Origin: Sclerodactyla briareus
Taxonomy: Eukaryota; Echinodermata; Holothuroidea; Dendrochirotida; Sclerodactylidae
Reading direction: 5' to 3'
Length of the DNA stretch: 64,000 bases
Assembly (NCBI GenBank): GCA_026419785.1
Contig: JAODTK010004232.1
Location: 204,494-268,493 of the forward strand
Both the position numbers and the translations under genes were made by a program. Shown piece after piece: positions 1 to 12,361 of this stretch. Within the stretch, counting starts at the first letter, position 1, and each line of letters opens with the position of its first letter. The notes under the pieces were generated by a model. That model ran no database searches, was not told the origin of the DNA, and saw nothing but the letters and a program-made list of their open reading frames with translations.

Positions 1-2080
1 TAAATGCTACATCCAGTATTTCCCAACCAAGGATTAGAGTTGCTATGGGGTGGTTAAAGAGGTATTATTGGCATTTTCCCACGACCGTCATCAGTCCTTC
101 CTGGACGTCACAAGGCCGGATCTCTGAGTTCGCTTCTTTATGTGTTTCCTTGTTGCGTGATGTGGGGAGGAGGGGTGGGGTGTGGGGGGGGGGGGGGGAA
201 TGCCCCTCCGCCCCTGCCAAAGTCCATGAATTGGCCCGTTGTAATATACTTGCGAAAAGAAAACATGCCAGACCTTAAATATTGGGTGACGGGGTTTCTT
301 CGGGTGTGATTGCGCATACTCGTACGAACCATCAGAAATTCGTGGGGATAGAATGGTCATATTGCCAGTCACCAGCGGGCCTGCCGAATATTGGAGTGTC
401 CTTGTTTTCAGGATTTTCACTCTTAAGTGTAGTAGTTTTACTGTCTACCGTTCCTGTTACCGCCCCCCCCCCGCACATTCTTAATAAACAGTTGGACGGT
501 TAGTATTGTTGCCAGCCATCAAATTGGCGAATCCTTCAGAAGGTAGAGGTTCGTAGATTCCCGCTGCTTTCCGCAGATTTTTTTCTTTCATCCAACCGTT
601 AACCTTTTGCTCCGTACTGGAGGAAATTACTTGAGGCTGAAGTGGAACATTCGTGGCAGAGATCGACTTGATCGACGAAGATACAAACCATGATGGCTAG
701 CAGACCACGTGGGATGCCAAAGAAGGGGTCTACTCGCTCAATGTTGGATATTGGACTGCGGCAGTGGTGGGGCCAGAATTAAGCCTATATTTGACCAGCT
801 GGAAGCAGACGCACTCGTAGCAATGATTCAGCTGCCACTGGCGCTGAACGAACGAGATGTTCTGAATCAGTGGTGTACATCTTAAGGCGTTGTTTACCAC
901 CACTATTAAGAAGGTCACCAAGGCAGCTTGAGCGCCACCTGGGAAGGGTAGAGTTACTCCTAGCTATGAGAGTCCTCCGCTGTCCCCATCCTGGATCGGC
1001 CAGAGCCACTCAATTACCCAATGGGAGTTACACGATTTGCATTTTTTCTTTTTCAAACGAACCATTTTGTCTAAGGAAGTACAAGTCGAGGCTCTGTTCA
1101 ACAAAAGTGGTACCATTGACCAATTATGGATAAGATTGATGATGACGTTCTAATTGTTCTGATCAGTTTCGGAACCTCATTCAGATGGGAGTATACGTAT
1201 ATTACTGAATTTCGCTCATATACCGCAACAATGAGTTTGACTGAGACGTCACGAAATGATATTGATAAGACTAGGCGATATAAAAACGATAATTCTTAAT
1301 GTGATCGTCGTATTGTTCAAACGTCGCATTCTAAATGTGCAAGTTATATTGCAGGGAGATGCACCTACGTGAATGAATGTGTTCACACACGACCGTAATA
1401 CAGTTTTTCCTTTTCTATTGAAACTTTAGACGCGGACTCCTGTAGATAATTCTTCATTCTGTTTATCATCTCACTGTGACACAGTTACTATTCAGAATCG
1501 ACTGTGGAGCTCTGACGTTGTAAAAAACGTCAATGACTATATCAGTATATAGTCCACAGGTTAATTCGTAGTTGTAAGAGGTTCAACTGAAATTGATATA
1601 TTGTAAATGGCTAACTATACAGTACGCGCCTGAATTTACGCATATTCAGAAATCCTGTCTAAGGTCGTGGATTAAATACTATTTTTAAGTTGAAACTAAC
1701 GTTTTCACGTATTGAGTGCCCTACTGGTAAACTATGCGCATGTTGAATGTCTCCTTTTATCGTAAAGTGGTCGTGTGAACACGTGATACGCGAATGGGGA
1801 CGTCCCTTTGACGTCAGGATGACGTACGTATAAGATGGTAGATAAGCATGTGGCTTGACAGATGTTCCATTCTGTTTTCAACCATGAAGAATGAACATCC
1901 TCTCGCCAGTGCTGCACTTTTAACAAAGTTGGGCAAAGATTGGTATTGGTATAAGAATCCAGCACCTAAAATTTGACCATAAGTGAATTTCATATTAGGC
2001 TTATGGCTATCATTGGAATGGATCGATGGTAATTGTCATTTTTTGCCCAACTTTTGAGGTTACTGAATACTGGTCCCACA
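1..2080. other. No supported gene; low-complexity and small hairpins only
   Basis: I see no recognisable coding region. The stretch contains a G homopolymer near 181-200 and a C homopolymer near 462-470. Near 1513-1525 there is a short inverted repeat around TGACGTT/AACGTCA, and at about 1531-1551 a GACTATA/TATAGTC hairpin. The open frames here overlap on both strands and look like no family I know. Confidence 0.5.
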
Positions 2081-3420
2081 GGTGTAAAAGTTGCTTGGCC
2101 CATGAAGTGAAGCAGGCCTGTACCGCACCACTCCAACAGCTGACCGCACCATCTTGCCGCCCGTGCTAACTGGTGACTTCAAGCCGCTGGGCATGGGTCT
2201 CTGGAAGAGGTGTCTGGGAGACTGTCGGAATCTCCATATTATGATCCCGCCACACTTCTACCATCGCGAGGAGAAGGACGAGGCGTGGCGGGGGAAAGAG
2301 AAAGACTCCTAGTCTGGCCCGTGGGAGTGGGCTAGAAGGCCAAGTCCGAAAATACAACCAAGGGGATTCTAGCAGCACCACACGTCTGCGCGGGCCAGCC
2401 AAAGCGTCGGATTTACCTCGGCATCCCGGGTAGTTGAATACCGAAGAACAAAAACAAATGCCTCAGTAAGATTGACCACATGCGTCTCTCAAACATACAA
2501 TCCATGCTATTGCTGAACATTCTGTGCATTACCAGATTATTTTATCTAGGCCTTGCGATATGCCTACTTGTAAATTACGATGAATCCGGTATGGCACGTC
2601 ATCATGGCAGAGTAGCGAATTCAGTATATGGAGGGTGTCACAGAGGTCAACTTCATTCAGTCTCTGAACTTCGAACATGACGGAGCAACAGATGCAGAGA
2701 TGGGCATGGACTGGGCCGTGGACTCGGCTACGCGGACTCGAGAAGTTGGCAGGAGTCGGTGGAAGATATGAATGGGTGGAAAGAGAACGAGAGGGCTACC
2801 GCAGCGTAATGTTGAGCGAGACCAGCTGTCGAGAGAAATGCAACACCTCAAGTGGTCATGCCTGAGGACGACCTCAGAACTGCTTTTTCACCGGACTGCA
2901 TCAGGCATTGAGCGGACTGGAGGCGCTGGCTGACAGAATGTTCCAGTGGCTCCTCGAAGAATTTATGCCCGGCTACAAACACCTCCAGGTCAACCCACAG
3001 GAACAATAGGCTCACTACCTGTGCCGGGCTTTGCCCACCTCAAATAACCTCCCAAGGACACCGACCTCACCTACTGCTATCAGAGTAACAACAGGGTGGC
3101 CAATCGTCGACAAAGCTCCACCCCATTATGAGGATATTGACAGGACAAGAGATGCTCCTAGATATAGGAGTTGCCCAAACCGGGATTGGCTCTCCTCAGG
3201 GCCACCACGTATACCAGAAATATTGACCACGTGTCTCTCTTCTCAAACATCAAACATACAATTCGTATCTCTGTGTTCTCTGAATATGTTTGTATCGCCT
3301 TAGCCGAGCTACCCGAGACGTTTGGTTCCCTTAGTGCACACGTGTTCAACTTTCACCTGAGCGATGATCACATGCCCGACGTTGAACTAGTCTGGTAAAA
3401 TCAGAGAGAGAGACCCAACC
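2080..3420 (+). other. GC-rich, coding-like block, unrecognised
   Basis: By eye this block is richer in G+C than its surroundings, and its plus-strand frames read hydrophilic, Pro- and Glu-rich peptide with few stops in short runs, switching frame several times. Around 2885-3010 one frame gives a short amphipathic helix-like stretch (FTGLHQALSGLEALADRMF) ending at a stop; another frame around 2960-3040 is Pro/Gly/Thr-rich. Two places, 2471 and 3222, start with the same ATTGACCAC word followed by TCTCTC and AAACATACAAT, so a short direct repeat lies about 750 bp apart. It could be a decayed exon cluster or the gag-like part of a retroelement. I do not recognise a domain and claim no function. 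Confidence 0.3.
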
Positions 3421-3639
3421 GTATGATTTGATAATACTTGAACTTGTTCATCGAAAGGAATAGAGAGAATCATGGACGGATTGCGGATAGACCTTTATCG
3501 ACAAGCGACAAGAAGCGGCCATGAGACGTAGGGGAAATTTATTTTCAAAGATACCCGCCAGCTTCCACACCGCTGGTTAATCAGCCATGAGTTTGAAAAT
3601 GATGCAGACGTCATATGGGGAAGGTTATAAGAGAATGAT

Positions 3640-4430
3640 AAAAATATCTCCCGATATAAGATTCATGTACTCATCATGAACAATCCGAAACATTCAGACA
3701 TTCAGGAGCTAGTGGTAATAAAAGGAAACATTACCACATCCATTGGAGCATCAATACCATGGCGTCTAGAAGGGCAATGCCAATATCTATCAGGATTTCT
3801 TCAGAAACGTTTGGCGTGATAATGATACATCTATTTACATTCTGGTAGCCGGGCCGACAGGATCTCGTAAAACGCTATGTATAGCTCGATTTCAAAAACA
3901 TAATATCACCCCATCCTTACATCCTTGCTCATAGAACTGTAGGGTTAACGCGGGATACCAACCGCTTTACTATGAGGTTTCACGGACTTGTCCTGGTATG
4001 AAGTTTCTAGAAGATTTACGAGAGTCTATCGGTGGATTTTTCGATAAGTAAGACGAAATCTAACCTCGTCATCATTGATGACGGATGTATACGGACGTGT
4101 CGCGCGGCTCGTCACAGAGGGGAGTCGCCGGAAAATTAGTATCTGTGATCCTGGTATTGCAAAACTTTCCGAGGGAGGTAGAACTGCAGACGATTCGTTC
4201 AAATTCGCAGTTTGCCATTCTTTTCGAGATTCCGAGAGATGCTACCGGCGTCGATCACTTGCAGGTTGATCACAGGGCGTGGGAGATTTCTTCTCCGCAT
4301 ACGCGGATGCTACGTCCAGACCGTAAGGATACCTATCCATCGATCTCAACGGAGGCATTCGGTTGAGACCGGATATTCTATCAGAATAAGGAGGGATAAC
4401 ATCATCGCCTGCGGAATCAGGGAATGTAAC
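3640..4430 (+). pseudogene. Maverick/Polinton-type packaging ATPase relic
   Basis: This resembles the FtsK/A32-type DNA-packaging ATPase of Maverick/Polinton elements and adintovirus-like endogenous viruses, a P-loop enzyme that drives DNA into capsids. A Walker A loop, AGPTGSRKT, is read at 3848-3874; its usual third glycine is arginine. A Walker B strand, NLVIIDD, follows at 4062-4082 after a spacer of plausible length. Downstream frames carry a Ser/Arg-rich sensor-like stretch, an ILFEIPRD block near 4226-4249, and a GYLSIDL-type strand near 4327-4350. These blocks fall in at least two frames with in-frame stops, so the copy is dead as read. The order of blocks matches the family; the assignment rests on motif recognition without alignment. 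It lies on the same strand as the integrase relic at 9.05-9.7 kb, with a LINE between them. Confidence 0.62.
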
Positions 4431-4900
4431 AAATGAGAGCATCCCTCATCAACTATTCTGTCGGACTCTAGATGGATCGATGAAAATGAATCACTAAAAT
4501 TTTCGATAGCATGGGAAGTTGTCCGATACTTGGAAGTTTATGAGGAATGGAATTCGCTTCTCAATATACAGTATATCATGGACCCAACACACAATCTACG
4601 ATTCATACATAACATTTTCCCGCTTCCACATTGGAAGACATGAATAGACACTTCAAAGATAAATACTGGGCTCGTTTTGAGGGTGTTAGTATTCCAGAAT
4701 GAGATTGGTATCGAGGGTCATTCCGAAAAGTGACAGTCATTTCAAACAATTTTCATTATTTGCTTCCAGTATAAATATATATATACATATTTATAAACAG
4801 GACATCTAATCAGTATATATATATATACATAATTAAAATATGTTATCAGGGTTAATATTTGAAAATAGAAGACATTAAGATGGTATGAGAGAAAAAAAAT
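4430..4900. other. Tail of ATPase region, then AT-rich LINE 3' flank with TA repeats
   Basis: From 4430 to about 4720 one plus-strand frame near 4490-4650 still reads coding-like but I cannot name it. From 4764 to 4835 the sequence is AT-rich with two short (TA)n runs, near 4775-4790 and 4814-4827. This sits where the 3' end of the minus-strand LINE at 4.9-7.4 kb is expected, so it may be its tail or the target site. Confidence 0.4.
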
Positions 4901-7430
4901 ACCTATAGTAAGTCATCTGGAGTACCATTTTGTAGATGAAGTGCAGCACGATAAACAAAGCTTTTCGTATACACATTGATTCTGTATTTGGGTGTTATTG
5001 CCTTATTTCTCAGGTTGTACCTCGTGGTTTCCTGGAGTAAAGAGTTGAGTTCTGTATGCAATGAATGTCTTGCATTGCTCTTCTGTATCCAATTAACGAC
5101 ATCTATAACCTCATTTCCGTGGTCGCATGTTCACAGTACTCAGTAATTTTTCTCTTATTAATTATAATCTATATTAACAATTCGGGAACAGTAGTTCAAA
5201 AGAGTGATAGTTCTCTTCTTGTCTTTTCTTAATAAGAAATAGTACCAGGCAGAGACAGCATAAATTAGGTGTGGTAAGACATTGGCAACAAATACTCTTT
5301 TCCGAACTTCAACCTGAAAATATGGAAATATATAGGACAAACTTGAAACAATAAAGTAGACTCGTTTCAGTATTCTGCTTATGTGAGCTGTGAAGCTTAA
5401 TTTGTCATCACAACACATACACACCTAGATGAAGCAGTAATGGTGAGTCGTTCTACCTCAGAATCTTTGATTGAGGTTTTAGTTAACTTTGAAGAAACAA
5501 GGCCCTTGTGCCTAATATTTAACGTTTCAAAAAAAACCATTTCTTTGATTTTGTTTGGATTAGGGTCTTAAATTCTTCCCATCACATAAATCTACAATAC
5601 CTCAGTTACTAGCTTGCTTGGTCAACTTGATGCGTGCGTTTAGATATATTGCACACTATAGCGGTGTCGCCTGCATATTTCACCACAGCACATTTAGAAG
5701 TAGATTGTATTTCATTAGTATAAATTATGAACAACAGTGAAGACAAAAGACCACCTTGAGGAACATCAAACATTCATATTAGATTTTTCTGTCAGACCTT
5801 TTTGCCTAATTTGATTTTCTAGACCAGGCCGTTCACAAAATTTGATGCCGTGTAATCAACCATGGCTCTGGTACAAACGTGAATATCTTGTTTAACTGAT
5901 TAGGAATTACGGTGTTAAAGGTCACTAGAGAAGGAAGAAAATGGACCTGGATATATAGTATCTTTGTCATTCAGCCTTTGACAATATTATGAATTGAAGT
6001 TAATACGGCATCAATACATGACACCATTCCTGTAGACAAACTGATGTATATCTCCACGAATATCAATAGCTTCCGTCGGTTATTTGTGGCACGATTAATT
6101 TCTGCATACAGTTAAAATTGATACTGGCAAGATCAATTGGTCTATATCATTTACGTGTGAAAGTTGACACTTTGGGACATGGGCGTATGCATTTTCCATA
6201 TAGCTGATTTCACATTCGTATTGTAGATTCGTAAAAATTGGTTGTAAAAATGCCAGATAGTTGTCATCCGCACAAAATTAGTACACCCACCAGCTTATAT
6301 TTCAGAAGCCACTCGAGCTATACTCTTTTTTACGACCTTTAAAGCACTGCCTGATCGTTTTACTTCCTCAAATCTGAGGCTCTCATTGTTCGTACGATCA
6401 GGCAAATTCAGTCGTATGTCGATATAGAATCATTAAATCGTTCAAAATAACCATTCAATTTGCCATATCGCCATTAACATGTCGTTTTTTATAACTATCC
6501 GGCGATCGTACGGACTTGAGTAGATTCCACAGAATTTAGAAGTTAACTAGTCTTTCTTGGAAAACGTTGATTCTCTTCGGTGTTACCATCCGTTTGATTC
6601 TCCCTGTATTCCCTATTCCTTTTTCTCAGTCATCCTCCTCAATAGCGCGTAGTTTTTCTTTTCGGATCCTGAAACCGTTTAATTTTAGCATCGGCTGGAA
6701 TTCGTTTGCTGAGGGTTGCCAGTGGGGTTGTCTTCTTTGGGACATATACCTCCTCACAGACTTGCTTAACAGGATACAACTTCAGTAAGTTCATCTATGA
6801 TATTGGTGTTCTCTTCAAAAACGTTCCAGTCGGTGATATCTACGGCCCTTTCAAAGTTGCCATTTGTCTTCAATAATCGCTTTTATTCCGCGCCTTCTCG
6901 ATTGGCTTCTCTGAAGGCGTCTCGTAAAAATGGGTAAATGTGGATAGCGGCAAGGTCAGAGGTTGATATTGGTGGTGCTGGTCTTACTTATAGTCTTCAC
7001 TTTTTGCGAACACAGCATCGAGTTTGGAATTGGCTTGAAGATATGTGACGAAGTCCACGTAGTTCGGTATCCCATTGTCGGTCCAGACACGAATGGTACC
7101 TCTGTTGATGTTTCCAACATGACAACATGGGATCGTGGGTTGTCTTTTTGGGGCATGGCCACAAGTACATTACGGAAAGTTTCGGCCTAACAGCCAGAGT
7201 GAAGTTTGATGAAGGCCGTGTGTAAACATTTTTACTATGGTGACGCGCGTGTAGATACTTGGGCAAAACCGAGGACGGACTCCTCTATGGCAATAGTTCG
7301 ATTATCTGGCAAGGGTCGGGTGTGCACACACTTTGGGAGGATTCGGCGACCAGTCTTTGGAAATGTTTGTGATAATACCCCCCCATTTAGCCGAAAACTG
7401 ACGGTTCATGGCGAAAAAAGGTAGTAATTA
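4900..7430 (-). mobile_element. Non-LTR retrotransposon (LINE) relic with endonuclease and reverse transcriptase
   Basis: Read on the minus strand, the parts of a LINE second ORF appear in order. Endonuclease sequence is at about 7430-6930, including a GTIRVWTDNG-like and a KLDAVFAKSEDYK-like stretch. A linker with the DITDWNVF block is at 6838-6815. Reverse transcriptase spans about 6330-5160, with an upstream QFVYRNG-like stretch, FNTVIP (motif A) and FDVPQGGLLSS (motif B) near 5770. The catalytic motif C reads KYAGDTA near 5675, so the second position of the usual YADD is changed. The C-terminal region continues to about 4918 with a TRYNLRNKAITPKYR stretch and a KSFVYRAALHLQN end. Frameshifts and stops occur throughout, so it is inactive. 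It resembles the Rex1/CR1/L2-like clades; I cannot fix the clade. It separates the two Maverick-like genes. Confidence 0.85.
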
Positions 7431-9050
7431 ATCCAGCGTAAGGCTTCATCCTGAACATGTTCTGTGTGGTGGGTTTCATTCCTGTCAATCGGTGGCATTT
7501 CTTTGGGTCTTAGTTTCTTCTCCCTCGCAAAGCTTTAAAGCTCACGTTTCTCATATTTCAATAGTTTGTTCGATGGTGAATGAACTTTTCCCTGCATACT
7601 GTTCACATTAGATAACCGTGAGGAAAGTGACTTGTGCTGTTCTGGTTATTGTTCATGTCGGATACGTAGCCTGCCCGAGCGCCTCGTCTACGTCGAACAA
7701 TGGAATGCTCTTTCAGTTTGTCATCACCTCTTGAATCATGGGGGAAGGTCAATCATAATCTTCTCTGATGTTCCTCGTGCATTTGAGCTGTATTGCATTC
7801 TAGCCATAGTAGAATTGTGTAGCTAGGCTTGTACTGCCCGTTAGCTATAGATAATAACCAGTCACAAAATATTAAGTTCAAACTGCTTCACCGATTCCTT
7901 TAAAATTGATCAAAATACGTGTCTGTCCTTGATAGCTGATCTTCCTTCACAATGTCCTAGGATCTGATGTTGCAGTTAGTAGATGCTGTAAAACGTACAA
8001 TATTCTGTTAGCAACCACACGGTGTGTCAGCTCACATAGAGCGCCACCGCGTAAACCACGTACGGATCATTTTTTCAGCGTTACAGCCATACGAAAATGA
8101 ATTCGTCCCAAAACCAATATCGCGCCGTCACCCATCAATGTCGTCTTTCTCCCCCCCCCCTCCTATCTGTCTGTGGTCGAAAACATGAACAATCAAGGAG
8201 AGAAGAGGGGCATAAGCAAATCATCTATTTTCTCTTGAAGCAATTGGGAAATTTCTCACCTTCTCATTATTCCATTGCCTGGCAAAAGGCAAGAAAATTT
8301 CCCGATCCCAGAAGAAGCAAGCAAAAAATCGTCACATATCTGGGTGGATGTGCCCTCAACCTTTTACTAGGCAGTGCAAATCCCTCCTCGATGAGAAAAA
8401 AAAAAAAAAGCTGACAGCAAAAAACAAAATACTCGAGCAAACTAGATAAACATTAAGAACGTATTCGCAGAAAAAAGTATCACTCAATTGAAGCAAGAAG
8501 AGGGCTGGAACAAAAGAAGGAAAATGGAATAAAGCTGCCCTTCCCACACGGAGGTGGGCGGCGGTCAACAAAAATCGAGATACGTCACGAGTCTCCTGGA
8601 GATATTTTACTTGACTTCGATTTGGTTCGAGGATATAAACGGAATGCATTTCGAATTAATAATTCCAAAAAATATGACTGGACAGCCTAAATTCCCTGTG
8701 TTACAGGAGCAACTACTCTGGCCCAGATCTCCGACGATCTGAAGCAACGCATGAAACGACTCCCTCAAACAACGGAGCAAATGCCTTACGACTCCATGTC
8801 TTATCGAGTTAAAAGAATGCATTTCTGGGCGATGTCTCATACTCTACACGGAATGGTGGGTGATGAAGGATGCTGGCATGCATTCACCAAACAACAGAGA
8901 AGAGGTCCAGTAGTCGACGTGAACATGTCATCACACCCCCACTGAAAGTTTGATTGACTACATATTGCCGATTCCGATTTCCGTATACGTGGATTCACTT
9001 GTTAGTCATTAATGTATGGTAAAATCCACTCTCCTGATTGAAATTTTAAA
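7430..9050. other. Unassigned stretch between LINE and integrase relic
   Basis: The 7430-7900 part may contain the decayed N-terminal end of the LINE endonuclease, but I see no firm motif. Poly-C (8153-8161) and poly-A (8397-8409) runs are present. The only exon-like signal is at 8716-8860, listed separately. Confidence 0.4.
8716..8860 (+). other. Possible internal exon, weak UQCRB-like similarity
   Basis: A pyrimidine-rich stretch ends in a CAG acceptor-like site at about 8708 (TTCCCTGTGTTACAG). The following frame reads ISDDLKQRMKRLPQ and then YRVKRMHFWAMSHTL. The spacing of Asp, RLP and R-x-KR loosely recalls the mitochondrial complex III subunit 7 (UQCRB) around its conserved RLP motif, but with a three-residue insertion and few identities, and I find no neighbouring exons of that gene. 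Chance is a real alternative. Confidence 0.2.
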
Positions 9051-9720
9051 AAGGTACTTTTATCAGCTGGCCAAACAGACTAGGCATTTGCGAAAGTCCT
9101 ACAAGAGATATACTATAACGCATTGCATCTAGCTGACAGAGGACCCCTCAATTATGATTACATCAGCGGTCTCGCGATCAATGGCAAGTGATCTGATAGA
9201 TGTCAGCGCTTCCTCCTCACGTCACAAGGACACGATAATTCACTTTGCATAGGCGTGACACCACCTCCCGTTTAAGATAAAGTGGAACCGTCAAATCCTG
9301 ACACGCTCTTGGGATAATTGTTCGCGAACGAATCCCTAAAACTTCCAACTGTAGAAGTTTAGGAATTTATTATCAATCTCTTCACGACATCCACTTTTTT
9401 TGCCACGTCAAACGAAACTAAAGCTAGCATCGTGGAACAGATTAACCGTACGTTCGAAGAGAAACTCTTATACAGCTCACAATTCGGGATTCGGTCAATA
9501 TTTTGATGTTTTTCTCAACTTGTCGAAGGCATAATCGAGGGTTTCATCGGTATCGGTTGATCCCCACAATCAGGAATTTAAAGATAATTGATATTCATCG
9601 GGGGAGGAAAAAGTATTTTACACAACAATCGCCCAGAAAACGAATTCTAAATTCCCTGTCGTATAATGCATTGAAAGATTGAGATAGAGGACTCGAGTCC
9701 GGTCATCACATTACCGATTC
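9050..9720 (+). pseudogene. Retrovirus-like integrase relic, Maverick/Polinton type
   Basis: Retrovirus-like (rve) integrases cut and join element ends to the target DNA; in Mavericks this enzyme is encoded near one terminus. The clearest block is at 9405-9455, where the frame reads SNETKASIVEQINRTF. This matches the C-terminal edge of the catalytic core, in which the last catalytic glutamate lies in the VEQ triplet. Near 9523-9552 the frame reads LVEGIIEGFH, the position where Maverick integrases carry a conserved stretch after the core. Upstream, about 9098-9180, a QEIYYNA-type stretch fits the N-terminal part. The expected second catalytic Asp region near 9345 is not intact, and frames change repeatedly, so the copy is inactive. 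LTR retrotransposon integrase is the alternative; the pattern fits Maverick better and an ATPase relic lies upstream on the same strand. Confidence 0.62.
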
Positions 9721-12360
9721 ACAGCGCGTTCGTTAGGAAATGAGAACGAAAAATTGGCAAACATGCAACATTTTGTTTGTGCAATGGCGGAGGCAATCCC
9801 TCCTAAATTTACAAGGCTGTATCAATGATTTTGTTGAATAGTGTGTATTGTATAACCTGGTCAATGGTGAGTTGTAGCGTTCGAGGAATAAAATGGATGA
9901 CGATTTCGGTATTAGTCCGTGAAGATTACGAGAGGGCTTTTTCACGACGGCCGTTTTTGATCGACTTTCACGAATGGTGCGCAATACTGCCATATTTTGA
10001 AGGGATGTTTTTTGCCAATGCATTTTCCTGATAGAATATGAGCCTTAATGTTTAAAATTATGAAATTATTCGGTTAATGTTTTGGTGAATATTTAAAATT
10101 TCGAAATGATTTTGTTAATGTTTTGGTAAATGTTCAAATTTACGGATTTAAAAAAAAAATGATTTCCGATATTTTGAACTGATTAAATGATTGTACATGT
10201 TCTGCTCAGTGTTGTAATTGATGAGATGACTTCATAATGAATGAAGTCTTGAAAATTATGAAATGATTTTGAAATTATCTAGAGAGTGATATTCGATGTT
10301 CTTTGTCGGTGGTAACAATCAAAATTTATATACTTCTGCATTAGTCAATGAAAATGAAAAAGTACTACCAACACTACGTGGGTAATAAAGTAAACGGGAA
10401 CGCAGCAAGAAAACTTACCCCATAAACCAAAAGTTCCACCGATTGGGTGCGTAAACAGCTAGTTTAAACAGTAAATATTCATGACCGTGTGAAGAGAAGT
10501 ATTTCACAGCAACAACAACACGATCACACAATGACGAGAACGGGAATCGCCTGTAGTATTTCCAGGCAACGTTGTCTTTATTTCCACTTCTCTTCACGTC
10601 TCTTCCGCGCCAGTCGGCCTGTAGTCGCACCCAAGGAAACTTGCCAACTGGCCACCGCCTGGGTCGAGCATCTGATCCGTTCTGCTGGACAACATTCATC
10701 TGGTGCGTATTGTAATAGTAATCAAAAGAGAAGTGAAAAAAGGTATAATCTGGGTTATTGCCGGGGCATCGCATTGCTTACTACTCGCACAACGGCGGCA
10801 GCTCCGGATCGAAGGTCTTTCGAATGATTCAACCATAACTCGAGCACAGTGGTGTAAAGTCACTGTAACTCACTTGGAATTATATTTGCTCAGCGACCAT
10901 TATTGTCACCGACTACCAATACTACTCAAGTTTTTTCGTCGGCCCTGGGCGGGGGATGAGTAGTTGGTTGGGAGAGAGAGGGGCTGATGACATCTTTCGG
11001 AATAGTGGAATAATGAATAATCACCACGCTACACAGAAGTAATATAACATTATCCGTTCAATACTGAAGTTCGTATATTTATATCAATCGAAGTGCCTAT
11101 ACATCGCGCTAACACGTCGCTGACGTGTCTATCCAAATTTAGAGACCGGCAAGATTTATGTTGAGACCCAATCTTGTTCAAGTAATAGTATGGCAAAAAG
11201 ATCTAAATTTACAGATAGTACTATTTCAACTATATACCGTGCACGTACATAAAAAAACGAATGGAAAAATATGTAAATGTACAGGATAAGAAAGAAAAAA
11301 AAAAACATTTGGGTTTCGGATGCTGGCCTACCTTGAACTACGGAGGCCGCTCCTGTTCGATTAGGGATATCAGCTTTATTTCTCTTCGTCGTATTGGTTG
11401 TAGTAGGAGGATTAGCTGAAACAGCATATAGGTATTATATATGTGTAAGCTCTCTGGACACGCCAGCCATGTAATAGAGCGTGTTGGAGTCATCTAGGTA
11501 TTATTCCTAAATATCGTTTTTGGTTTTTTGCGATCTGATCAGCCGAAGAGTTTTAGAGTGTTTTGCATATTCTGTGTCTGAGGAAAATTTAGGTTTCTCT
11601 GGAATCACCTTATTGTTCAGCGGTGATCAGCCATAGTAACCAGCTAGAACACAAAGGAACTTGGAAAACATATGAGGATGCCAATGAGACAGTCTAAATA
11701 AGCGCAGGCTCGGAATCTGACCACTGACGTGTGGAACAAAAATAAACTGCTACGTATTACAACTGTTGTGTAACTTGTGTATGTGTTTGTACAGTGCCCG
11801 CATATAACTGATTGAATTGCACAGGCACACGACGACTCTACAGCATGACTTTACAAGCTGGGCGAGTCCAATCTCTCCAAATGTGACCGGGTCCAACACA
11901 GCGATTGCTATGTGGCTGAACTCGTGCAATCATTGAAATGAATTATTCGAATAAAAAACAGTTGTCCTGACATCGCAAATATATCTTGAACTGTATAAGT
12001 AGCTTTGCGTATGGAGGTTATTGTGGGCCGGGTCGTGGCTTGTGGAGGTGATGGCTGTTTGCGCTCAACATTACAAAAAGTTAGTTGTTTCGAAATGAGT
12101 GAATTCATAAAACTCATGGGAAAAAAAACTAATACAACTTTTTCCACCAGAAGTAAGTGTTAGGTCTTGGATATTGAGCTGAGAAGTTGTTCAGTGGGGT
12201 TGTCTAGCTGAAGTTGTCTTTTTGGTAGCATCATAGGGATTGTAATCAAGGCTGGATTCGGATTTACTTTCCTCGAGAGGCTTAGGTTCAGTAGTACATA
12301 GTTCAGTTTTTTTTTCGGTTTCAATCGTGAACAGTGAGAGAACAGAAGGAAAACTGCATT
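9720..12360. other. No supported gene; AT-rich short repeats at 10.04-10.28 kb
   Basis: At 10044-10150 the phrase TTAATGTTTTGG with an AAATTTCGAAATGATT-like partner recurs about every 46 bases, a short degenerate tandem repeat. The overlapping open frames at 10415-10827 on both strands match nothing I know. If a Maverick terminus belongs to the integrase at 9.05-9.7 kb it should lie in this stretch, but I cannot see a terminal repeat by eye. Confidence 0.4.
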
Positions 12361-12361
12361 T

